Positions 1 through 6,140 of a stretch of 6,140 bases of DNA are shown piece after piece. The stretch comes from MAG-121220-bin8 sp964433845 (lineage in GTDB: Bacteria; Bacteroidota; Bacteroidia; Flavobacteriales; Flavobacteriaceae), in NCBI GenBank assembly GCA_964433845.1, contig CAYSTA010000055.1, forward strand, positions 1 to 6,140, in the 5' to 3' direction. Made by a program: the position numbers and the translations under genes. Position 1 is the stretch's first letter, and every line of letters starts with the position of its first letter. The notes under the pieces are model-generated. The model did no database searches. It saw only the letters and a list, made by a program, of their open reading frames with translations, and was not told the origin of the DNA.

Positions 1-37
1 TAATTGCTGGATGCAATTAAAATCTAATTATATATGA
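1..37 (+). CDS. Possible 3' end of an upstream gene (partial)
   Basis: One plus-strand frame is open from the window edge (codons from base 2) and stops at TGA 35-37. It would encode a C-terminus reading NCWMQLKSNYI. The other two plus-strand frames hit TAA at 1-3, at 18-20 and at 25-27. The stop forms an ATGA overlap with the ATG at 34, an arrangement typical of translationally coupled bacterial genes, and this is the main reason to suspect a real gene end. Only about a dozen codons are visible, so nothing can be said about function, and an open stretch this short could occur by chance. Confidence 0.35.
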   Translation, partial: NCWMQLKSNYI

Positions 38-207
38 AAATAATTAAGTGGATATTATTCTCTTTTTTTTTAATAGTTGCAGTACTTAGTTTTTATATTT
101 TATACTTAATGTACTCTAAATTATCTTTTATAGATTATCCTTATTTGTATTTGGGAATTATTTCACTATTTCTTTCAATAATTATCTATTATAGAATAAA
201 AAATTAA
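34..207 (+). CDS. Small two-helix membrane protein, hypothetical
   Basis: This is a 57-residue ORF from ATG 34 to TAA 205-207. It starts MKIIKW and then has a hydrophobic segment at about residues 6-26. A short polar loop (YSKLSFIDYP) follows, then a second hydrophobic segment at about residues 38-53, and the protein ends in a basic tail (YYRIKN). That predicts two transmembrane helices in the inner membrane with both ends likely cytoplasmic. I do not recognise a family. Support comes from the ATGA overlap with a probable upstream gene, the positive charges at both ends, and the ORF filling the gap exactly up to the convergent gene. Against it, AT-rich DNA readily yields hydrophobic ORFs by chance, and no clear ribosome-binding site is visible. 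A run of nine T at 63-71 lies inside it. Confidence 0.5.
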   Translation: MKIIKWILFSFFLIVAVLSFYILYLMYSKLSFIDYPYLYLGIISLFLSIIIYYRIKN

Positions 208-3200
208 TTTTCAACTCCAGGAATATTTACAGGTTTTGCTTGATGCCAATTAAAATTTGCTTTAATCTTTTTTGGATATATTTCATCTAGATTATCAGCA
301 TTATATAATTTCCCATCTTTCATTACCATTTCTACAGTATTTGTGTTTCTTATATCTTCAAGTGGGTTTTCTCCCAATATAACTAAATCTGCAAGTTTAC
401 CTTCTTCAATACTTCCAATATCATTTTCTAGTCCAATTGCTTCGGCTCCAATTATCGTTGCAACTCTTAGGGCATCATGAAATCCAAGTCCACCTGCTTG
501 CATACTCCATAATTCCCAATGATAACCTAACCCTTGTAATTGTCCATGAGAACCAACTCCAACTATTCCTCCATTTTCAACAAGATCTTTTATGAATACA
601 CCTTGTTCTTCAAAAACATATTCATCTTTATGGAACCAACCATCGTTTCTTCTTCTTGATTTATTATCAAGATGGTCTTTGGGCGTAAAGTAATTAAGTT
701 TAGAATCTCCTTGAACATTCTCTGTAGCATAATAATAGTTTTCTGCCCAAGGCCCACCATATGAAACTAGTAAAGTTGGTGTATAGGCCATTTTGGATTT
801 AGCCATTATTTCTATTAAATCTTTATATACAGGATAAATAGGAATATTGTGTTCTTGACCTGGATAACCATCTAACATTTGATTTATATTTAATTTAATG
901 TGTAGCGCCCCTTCTGTGGTTGGCATCAATTTTTGTTCTTTTGCAGCCATCAAAACCCATTGCCTGTGTTTCCTGTTTCCAGTACGATACATCTTAATTG
1001 TCTTAGTATTGTAGTATTTAGAATACTGCTTTAGAATATCTTTAGTATGTTCTAAACTCTTTAGATTATAACCCCAATAACCTACACCAGGTCCAGTTGA
1101 ATAAATTCTGGGACCATGCATTAACCCTGCATCAACCATGTCTGCATATGAAAGAATATCAGTTGTCCCAGTTTGGGGATCTCTAATTGTTGTTACTCCA
1201 TATGCTAAGTTTGCTGCAAAAGACCATGTCTCAGTTCTATGAACATTTCTTGAAACTCTAACATGAGCATGAGTATCAACAAAACCGGGAAGAATAGTCT
1301 TTCCAGTTAAATCAATTTCTTTAATAGTATTATTGTTTTTTATTTCGCCAGCCCTTCCTACTTTTTTAATTCTATTATTTTCAATTAATATATCTCCTTT
1401 TTTTATTATTTCTTTCCCTTTCATTGTCAGAATTCTAGCATTTTTTAGTATTACAGACCCAACAGCCTTATTCTTTACTAAATATGTTTTTATTTCAATT
1501 TCAGAAGCCTGATATTTCTTATCCTTATCCTTATCCTTATCCTTATCCTTATCCTTATTTTTTTCTTTGTCTTTTTTCTCTTTTTTTATTCTCTCTTCAT
1601 CAGCTTTTGCATTAGGAATATTATAATTAAATAATGATTTCCCTAATGAGAAATAAACGTTGTCTCCATTTTCACCCCAAGAAGCAAATTCTCCACCGAA
1701 CTTAGTTAGTTTCCTAGCTGGAAACGATGAACTTTCAGGTTTAGAAACATTAATAGAAAAATCTTTAACTCCAGTATAAGGAATAGTTACAACATAAACA
1801 TCATTATTTATTACTGCCAATGCTTTTTCATCTACAGGAGACTTAATTATATATGATGCTGAAGATGGAGGTGATTTTCTTCCAGGAGTTCCATAAACAG
1901 AAATTCCGGTTATTTTTAAAACCTTTTTTTCATCTGTTCCATCCCATCTAATAGTACTTAATCCATTGGATCTACTATATAAATGTATTCTATTTGATTT
2001 TTTGATAAAATGAGGATTAGATCTTCCATTGGTTTTATCAATAAAAACATTTTTTCCTCCATTAGAAGAAACCCACATAATTTGTGAATCTATACCGCCT
2101 CTTCCATATTCAATAAAATCGTTTTCAGAAGCTTTTATAAAAACAATTTTTGATCCTTCATTATTCCAAACGGGATAAGAATAGACTCCATTTTCCTGAG
2201 TAAGTTTGACAACTTTTTTTCTTCCTTGTAAATTTACCTTATATATAGCTCCACCCTCTTTATCATCCCATGTAGTAAATGCTATTTCATTTCCGTCTGG
2301 ACTCCATACAGGCATATTTTCAGCATAATTTAAATTACTTAATCTGGTTGGAATCCCATCAGGGAGTTGTTTTAAATAGATTTTTTGAAATGAAGAGTAA
2401 ACTACTTTATTTCCATCTGGAGAAACTTTTGGATCTCTAATTTGATTCGAAATAATTTTATCTAAATCCTCTATTGGATAATTAAATTTTAATTGTGGTC
2501 CCAACTCTATCTCTTCTTCAATTTCAAAAGGAATATTGACCGCATCACCTCCATTAATAGGAATTTTATTTATTTTACCTCCATATGAAGCTAATAGAAA
2601 TTTACTGTCAGGAGTAAAGGACATCACTGGTAATGTGCCTAAAGTATTTTGAGACTCAATATCATCTTTTTGAATAGGGTATGCTAACCATTTTTCTTTA
2701 CCAGTTTTTAAATCTCTTGCAATTAAACCTGTTTTGTCATTCCACCTAGAACCATAAACAAGCCATTTTCCATCAGAAGAAAGTGTAGGAGAAAAAGCAG
2801 AGCCGTATCTACTAACCATATTTTCAACTTTTCCACTATCTCTATCGTATCTAGCTAATGAAATTTGAGGAAATTTTGCATTATATTGCCATGCATTAGT
2901 TTTTTTAGAAAACCATATATATCTGTCATTTTTACCAATAGCTACATCACTAACTTTTAAATTTGAAGGCTCTTTAATTAGCTCTACACCTTTTCCGCCA
3001 GTTTTATGATTTAAAAATAATTTTGAATTTCTTCCTCCTTTGGTACTAATAATATATTCTCCATCATTTGTCCATTCTGCTGTTTCCATAAAATAATCAT
3101 CTCCTTTTGTAACCTGAGTCGAATCGTTATTTTCCAGGTCTAAAACCCATGCATTTGGACCTCCACTTCTATCAGAGACTATTAATAATTCCTTGCCATT

Positions 3201-3506
3201 TGGTGAAAATTTAGGATGAGTATCAAAAGCTAATCCACTAGTAATTCTGGTCGCTTTCCCGCCATCAATAGGTAATGTATATATATCACCAAGCATATCA
3301 AATACTATAGTTTTCCCATCGGGGCTTATATCTAAAGACATCCATGTCCCTTCATCCGTTTTAAGGTTTATTTTTCTATCAACTTTTAATGGTAGTTTAG
3401 CCTTTTTACTTTTTTCAAGGGTATCCTTTTTTGCTAATTTTTCTGATTCTTGAGAAAAGATATTAAGAAAAGAGAGTAATAATATTAGGGGAATATATTT
3501 TTTCAT
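204..3506 (-). CDS. Exported TolB/PD40 beta-propeller amidohydrolase
   Basis: The product has 1100 residues and starts at ATG 3506-3504. A Sec signal peptide covers about residues 1-18 (MKKYIP, hydrophobic core, then NIFS before Q19), which points to the periplasm. Residues about 45-620 carry repeated TolB/PD40 (Tricorn-like) propeller motifs such as SPDGK (61-65), SPNGK, SSDGK and SPDGN. A very charged Lys/Glu/Asp linker at about 633-665 follows. Residues about 680-1080 form an amidohydrolase-superfamily domain. It opens with a small beta-sandwich part (LKNARILTMKG...), then the metal motif FVDTHAH (H746, H748), K838 in TIKMYR, and H886 in GQEH. It closes with the typical IGSIEEGKLADLVIL segment. 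The usual late metal-ligand Asp is not evident: the matching segment reads GVGSHGQLQG (S986, H987). The usual AHA-type His site reads PTTEGALH (E865, H869). From memory, this altered pattern recurs in this propeller-amidohydrolase family, which is about this long. The reaction is probably metal-dependent hydrolysis of an amide or cyclic amide bond, with unknown substrate. The gene is divergent from the sulfatase and overlaps the small ORF by 4 bp at its 3' end. Confidence 0.9.
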   Translation of the reverse strand: MKKYIPLILLLSFLNIFSQESEKLAKKDTLEKSKKAKLPLKVDRKINLKTDEGTWMSLDISPDGKTIVFDMLGDIYTLPIDGGKATRITSGLAFDTHPKFSPNGKELLIVSDRSGGPNAWVLDLENNDSTQVTKGDDYFMETAEWTNDGEYIISTKGGRNSKLFLNHKTGGKGVELIKEPSNLKVSDVAIGKNDRYIWFSKKTNAWQYNAKFPQISLARYDRDSGKVENMVSRYGSAFSPTLSSDGKWLVYGSRWNDKTGLIARDLKTGKEKWLAYPIQKDDIESQNTLGTLPVMSFTPDSKFLLASYGGKINKIPINGGDAVNIPFEIEEEIELGPQLKFNYPIEDLDKIISNQIRDPKVSPDGNKVVYSSFQKIYLKQLPDGIPTRLSNLNYAENMPVWSPDGNEIAFTTWDDKEGGAIYKVNLQGRKKVVKLTQENGVYSYPVWNNEGSKIVFIKASENDFIEYGRGGIDSQIMWVSSNGGKNVFIDKTNGRSNPHFIKKSNRIHLYSRSNGLSTIRWDGTDEKKVLKITGISVYGTPGRKSPPSSASYIIKSPVDEKALAVINNDVYVVTIPYTGVKDFSINVSKPESSSFPARKLTKFGGEFASWGENGDNVYFSLGKSLFNYNIPNAKADEERIKKEKKDKEKNKDKDKDKDKDKDKKYQASEIEIKTYLVKNKAVGSVILKNARILTMKGKEIIKKGDILIENNRIKKVGRAGEIKNNNTIKEIDLTGKTILPGFVDTHAHVRVSRNVHRTETWSFAANLAYGVTTIRDPQTGTTDILSYADMVDAGLMHGPRIYSTGPGVGYWGYNLKSLEHTKDILKQYSKYYNTKTIKMYRTGNRKHRQWVLMAAKEQKLMPTTEGALHIKLNINQMLDGYPGQEHNIPIYPVYKDLIEIMAKSKMAYTPTLLVSYGGPWAENYYYATENVQGDSKLNYFTPKDHLDNKSRRRNDGWFHKDEYVFEEQGVFIKDLVENGGIVGVGSHGQLQGLGYHWELWSMQAGGLGFHDALRVATIIGAEAIGLENDIGSIEEGKLADLVILGENPLEDIRNTNTVEMVMKDGKLYNADNLDEIYPKKIKANFNWHQAKPVNIPGVEN
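1518..1558. repeat. Hexanucleotide tandem repeat (CTTATC)n in the linker
   Basis: Six perfect copies of CTTATC (1518-1553) are followed by a five-base partial copy (1554-1558). On the coding (minus) strand each unit is GATAAG, which encodes Asp-Lys, giving six DK pairs at residues 652-663. The neighbouring linker is also rich in Lys and Glu (KKEKKDKEKNK). The unit length is a multiple of three, so slippage would lengthen or shorten the linker between propeller and hydrolase domain without breaking the frame. Confidence 0.95.
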
Positions 3507-3518
3507 TTTTATAATATT

Positions 3519-3526
3519 TAAATTTG
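3519..3526 (+). promoter_or_regulatory. Possible Bacteroidota -7 element for the sulfatase
   Basis: TAAATTTG matches the Bacteroidota -7 consensus TAnnTTTG exactly and ends 24 bp before the sulfatase ATG. No clear -33 TTTG is visible upstream, only a T-rich stretch, so the call rests on one box. The element lies in the 44-bp spacer (3507-3550) between two divergent genes. That spacer also holds a short perfect inverted repeat, CTTAA-A-TTAAG at 3532-3542, which could be an operator but is also likely by chance at this base composition. I could not identify a convincing promoter for the minus-strand gene. It must lie in this spacer or inside the start of the sulfatase. Confidence 0.4.
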
Positions 3527-3550
3527 GGAGACTTAAATTAAGAAATTAAA

Positions 3551-4957
3551 ATGAAACAAATAATTAAATTATCAATGTTAACGGTTATTTTTTTTCTGGT
3601 ACTTGGCTGTCAAAATAATCCAGAAAAGAAACCAAATATAGTTTGGCTTGTAGCGGAGGATCAATCTCAATATTTTTTTCCGTTTTATGGGGACAATTCT
3701 GTTAATCTGCCAAACATTGGTGAATTATTAACAAATGGAACTGTTTTTGAAGGAATGAATTCCTCTTATCCTGTTTGTGCTCCGGCAAGAAGTGCAATTA
3801 TTACTGGAATGTATCCCAATTCTATAGGAACAGGGAATATGAGAGCATTATCAGGAAATTCAAAAAAAAGAAGTGCAAAAGAAGCTTCATTGGGAGTCCC
3901 TTATTATTCTTCAAAATTAGCAGAGAATATAAAACCATTTACGCAAATTCTAAGAGAAAACGGATATTATTGCACTAATAATTCTAAAAGAGACTATAAT
4001 TTTAATTTAAGAGATGAAGCTTGGGATGAGTCAAATAACGAAGCTTCTTGGGAGAAAAGAAAAGATGATCAACCTTTCTTTTCAGTGTTTAATTTTAATG
4101 TTACACATGAATCTGCAATTTGGCAAAGAGATAAAGAGAAATTAAAGGTAGATCCAAAAAATTTGAAAGTTCCCCCCGTTTTTCCTAACGATTCTATTTC
4201 AAGACATTCACTTGCTGTAAACTATTCAAATTTGGTTGAAATGGATAGACAAATGGGATTAATTATTGATAAATTAAAAAATCAAGGATTATATGAAAAC
4301 ACATACATTTTTTTCTATAGTGATCATGGAGGACCCTTCCCGAGACATAAAAGAGCAATTTATGAAACAGGAACTAAGGTCCCATTGGTAATTAAATTTC
4401 CCTCCTTTATAAAGCCTGAAGAAAAAAGAAATTCGGACATGCTTAATTTTATTGATTTTGCTCCGACTATTTTATCGATTGTAGGCGAAATAGATATTCC
4501 AAAAATTTACCAGGGAAAACCATTTTTAGGATCAAAAAAAAATAAAAATAAAAGAGAATATTTATTTACAGCAAGTGATAGATTTGATGAACACCCTGAC
4601 AGAATAAGAGCAGTAAAAAATAAAAGATTTAAGTATATAAAAAATTATAATCTTAATAAACCACACGCTTTACCTGTTGCTTACAGAAATCAGATGGCCT
4701 TGATGCAACATTTAAATAGACTAAATGAATCTGATTTGCTTTCAAAGCCACAAAAATTATGGTTTCAAGCCCCTAAGAGATCAGAGGAATTTTATGATTT
4801 AGAAAATGATCCATTTGAACTAAATAATCTGATTGATAAAAAAAGATATTCAGATGATATTCAAAATTTAAAAACTCAATTGGAAAATTGGATGGATGAA
4901 ATTAAAGATTTAGGTCACCTTTCAGAAATAGAACTAGTTGAGTACGTTACCAAATAA
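3551..4957 (+). CDS. Lipoprotein sulfatase, S1 (formylglycine) family
   Basis: The product has 468 residues and hydrolyses sulfate esters, most likely on a sulfated polysaccharide or its oligosaccharides. The N-terminus has a lipoprotein signal with lipobox VLGC (C20), so it should be anchored in a membrane, probably the outer membrane. The active-site signature CAPARSAIITG begins at C76 and matches C-x-P-(S/A)-R with the downstream TG. C76 should be converted to formylglycine by a maturase that is not encoded in the window. Other expected catalytic or metal residues are present: E36-D37 near the N-terminus, K146 in NNSKRDYNF, H186 in VTHES, and D258-H259 in SDHGG. K267 and R268 follow in PRHKR. 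The C-terminal part has the sulfatase-like pattern RIRAVKNKRFKYIKNY and EEFYDLENDPFELNNL. The overall pattern resembles SulfAtlas S1_8-type enzymes, a subfamily guess from memory. Length is normal. The ATG follows an A-rich leader (agaaattaaa). The gene is divergent from the amidohydrolase, with the PorP-like gene 71 bp downstream. Confidence 0.93.
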   Translation: MKQIIKLSMLTVIFFLVLGCQNNPEKKPNIVWLVAEDQSQYFFPFYGDNSVNLPNIGELLTNGTVFEGMNSSYPVCAPARSAIITGMYPNSIGTGNMRALSGNSKKRSAKEASLGVPYYSSKLAENIKPFTQILRENGYYCTNNSKRDYNFNLRDEAWDESNNEASWEKRKDDQPFFSVFNFNVTHESAIWQRDKEKLKVDPKNLKVPPVFPNDSISRHSLAVNYSNLVEMDRQMGLIIDKLKNQGLYENTYIFFYSDHGGPFPRHKRAIYETGTKVPLVIKFPSFIKPEEKRNSDMLNFIDFAPTILSIVGEIDIPKIYQGKPFLGSKKNKNKREYLFTASDRFDEHPDRIRAVKNKRFKYIKNYNLNKPHALPVAYRNQMALMQHLNRLNESDLLSKPQKLWFQAPKRSEEFYDLENDPFELNNLIDKKRYSDDIQNLKTQLENWMDEIKDLGHLSEIELVEYVTK

Positions 4958-4981
4958 TTCTTTTGAAGAAGCAATTTTTTT
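4958..4981 (+). terminator. Weak candidate intrinsic terminator after the sulfatase
   Basis: Directly after the sulfatase stop codon, TTCTT (4958-4962) and AAGAA (4966-4970) can pair around a TTG loop. Four bases later comes a run of seven T (4975-4981). The stem is only 5 bp with a single G-C pair, and the T-run is not directly attached to it, so termination would be inefficient at best. Read-through into the PorP-like gene is possible. Confidence 0.3.
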
Positions 4982-4996
4982 ATTCCCTAGAATGAT

Positions 4997-5004
4997 TATC
5001 TTTA
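4997..5004 (+). promoter_or_regulatory. Possible -7 element for the PorP-like gene
   Basis: TATCTTTA matches the Bacteroidota -7 consensus TAnnTTTG at all but the final position. It ends 24 bp before the proposed GTG start at 5029, the same distance as the TAAATTTG box from the sulfatase ATG. A run of ten A (5004-5013) follows, inside the presumed leader. No clear -33 box is seen, so this is only suggestive. Confidence 0.25.
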
Positions 5005-5028
5005 AAAAAAAAATAAACCTTTAAACAT

Positions 5029-6090
5029 GTGAATGGTCTAAAGATTTATTTTAAGCTTTGTGTTTTGAATAGACTGTTTTTAATAATTTTAATATTATCC
5101 TTTTTTAAGGTTAATAGTCAGGAGGGTTTACCAATATATACTGATTATTTAACTGAGAATTATTATTTAGTTCATCCATCAATGGCTGGAGTTAATTTGG
5201 TTGGCGGAAAAGTAAGAATGACTGCTCGAAAACAATGGTTTGATCAACAAGATGCGCCTAACTTACAAACACTTTCAGTAGACTTTAGATTGACAGATAG
5301 ATCTGGAATAGGAACAATTATTTATAAAGATCAGAACGGCTATCATTCTCAAATAGGCGGATATTTGACTTATGCTCACCATATTAATTTTAATAAATCT
5401 TTATTACCTTCTAAAAGGCCTTATCCTTCTAAAGACGATGATATTAATCAACTGTCATTTGGTATAAGTGTTGGGGGAATTCAAAATTCTTTAGATCAAA
5501 CTTCATTTGACCTTTACGATTATGATCCATTAATAGCGGGGATAAAACAAAGTACAGGATATTTTAATGTTGATGCGGGAATGTCTTATGTAACTAACAA
5601 ATATTACGGTCATATTACTGTCAAAAATTTGCTATGGAGTCCTCATAACATGTATGGTGTAGATACATATAGTAAAAGACCTGATAGAACTAGTTTTAAA
5701 AGGTTAGTTGCTTCTTTAGGTTATATTTTTTATACAGAATTGCCTTGGTCCTTTGAACCTTCTGTTCTTTTTCAAGCTGCAGAACTTACTAATGAAAAAG
5801 CGATTGATGTTAATTTAAAGACCTACTATAAATTAAGACAAGGAAGGGTTTGGGCAGGATTTTCTTATAGAAATAGTTATGAAGGTGCTCAATATTTAGA
5901 TGGGCAACTTTTAAAAAGACAAAGACTGCAATTAATTACTCCTCTATTAGGTGTGGATTATAAAGATTTTATTTTTTCATATAATTACTCTTATCAACAT
6001 GGGGATATTAGATTTGGATCTGGGGGCTTTCACCAAATTACACTTGGATTTAATTTCTTAAGAGGTTCAATTGATTGCGATTGCTTCTAA
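5029..6090 (+). CDS. PorP/SprF-family outer-membrane protein (type IX secretion)
   Basis: The product has 353 residues and resembles PorP/SprF proteins, outer-membrane beta-barrels linked to type IX secretion and gliding. From established knowledge, family members help secrete or anchor particular surface proteins. A signal peptide runs to about residue 30 (hydrophobic stretch at 16-27, then KVNS before QE). The mature start has the family pattern PIYTDYLTENYYLVHPSMAG, equivalent to the usual YTQYM...NPAYAG. TARKQWFDQ follows at 65-73, and then alternating aromatic and glycine-rich strands. The C-terminus is GFNFLRG followed by SIDCDCF, ending in Phe as many barrels do, with two cysteines. 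The start is uncertain. The frame has a TAA at 5014-5016, so the possible starts are GTG 5029 or TTG 5065. TTG 5065 would give a compact signal peptide beginning MNRLFLI. There is no in-frame ATG before the signal peptide. No large adhesin or other secretion gene is adjacent in the window. Confidence 0.88.
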   Translation: MNGLKIYFKLCVLNRLFLIILILSFFKVNSQEGLPIYTDYLTENYYLVHPSMAGVNLVGGKVRMTARKQWFDQQDAPNLQTLSVDFRLTDRSGIGTIIYKDQNGYHSQIGGYLTYAHHINFNKSLLPSKRPYPSKDDDINQLSFGISVGGIQNSLDQTSFDLYDYDPLIAGIKQSTGYFNVDAGMSYVTNKYYGHITVKNLLWSPHNMYGVDTYSKRPDRTSFKRLVASLGYIFYTELPWSFEPSVLFQAAELTNEKAIDVNLKTYYKLRQGRVWAGFSYRNSYEGAQYLDGQLLKRQRLQLITPLLGVDYKDFIFSYNYSYQHGDIRFGSGGFHQITLGFNFLRGSIDCDCF

Positions 6091-6140
6091 TCTTTTTTAC
6101 CAAGCTCTGATTAGGCTAAAGTGGGATTTAAATTCTCTTC
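6091..6140. other. 3' margin, no supported feature
   Basis: The 50 bp after the PorP-like stop contain a run of six T at 6093-6098 with no convincing stem before it. A short minus-strand open stretch enters from the window edge and stops at TAA 6099-6097. Neither is strong enough to call a terminator or a convergent gene. Confidence 0.5.

Noticed and set aside
3532..3542. Perfect inverted repeat CTTAA-A-TTAAG in the divergent spacer as an operator
   Set aside because: Five-base AT-rich palindromes arise often at this composition, and there is no second copy or adjacent regulator gene to support binding.
3775..3978. 67-codon plus-strand ORF inside the sulfatase gene
   Set aside because: It lies in another frame wholly within the sulfatase active-site region, is rich in Lys and Arg from A-rich codons, and has no start context or recognisable motif. 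It is a shadow of the real gene.
6073..6084. Direct repeat GATTGC GATTGC at the end of the PorP-like gene
   Set aside because: Two copies encoding Asp-Cys twice at the C-terminus are too few to count as a repeat element. They are ordinary coding sequence.
6097..6138. Possible C-terminal end of a convergent minus-strand gene (14 codons ending in TAA)
   Set aside because: One of three minus-strand frames is open to the edge, which is expected by chance over so short a span. There is no motif or overlap signal.
6098..6140. Faint resemblance of the minus strand to a tRNA D-arm (TTAGCC...AGAGC)
   Set aside because: The D-loop lacks the conserved GG, no 7-bp acceptor pairing exists, and the anticodon arm would have to lie inside the PorP-like coding sequence.

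Overview
The window comes from an AT-rich genome with short intergenic gaps and A-rich leaders instead of clear Shine-Dalgarno sites. It encodes a PorP/SprF-family protein, which is specific to Bacteroidota with type IX secretion or gliding machinery. Signal peptides ending in 'SQ' also fit. The best guess is a marine-type member of Flavobacteriia. The protein calls come from reading motifs, not from a database search.

Layout. Positions 1-37 look like the last codons of an upstream plus-strand gene whose TGA overlaps the ATG of a 57-residue two-helix membrane ORF (34-207). That ORF converges on, and overlaps by 4 bp, a large minus-strand gene (204-3506). The large gene encodes an exported 1100-residue protein with a TolB/PD40 beta-propeller, a Lys/Asp-rich linker built from a hexanucleotide repeat, and a C-terminal amidohydrolase domain. 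A 44-bp divergent spacer (3507-3550) separates it from a plus-strand lipoprotein sulfatase with an intact Cys-type formylglycine motif (3551-4957). A 71-bp gap with a weak hairpin, a poly-T run and a possible promoter leads to a PorP/SprF-like outer-membrane protein (5029-6090) that appears to start at GTG. The last 50 bp hold nothing convincing.

How the genes fit together. All three large products carry export signals, so each should act in the periplasm, at the outer membrane or on the cell surface. The sulfatase should remove sulfate esters from a sulfated glycan, but no SusC/SusD pair, glycoside hydrolase or polysaccharide lyase lies in the window, so a polysaccharide utilisation locus is not demonstrated. 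The amidohydrolase substrate is unknown. The PorP/SprF protein lies alone, with no large adhesin beside it here. I see no CRISPR array, mobile element, rRNA or tRNA, and no clear undescribed multi-gene system. The points most worth a second look are the altered metal-ligand set of the amidohydrolase, the in-frame hexanucleotide repeat, the tightly packed small membrane ORF, and the unusual start region of the PorP-like gene.
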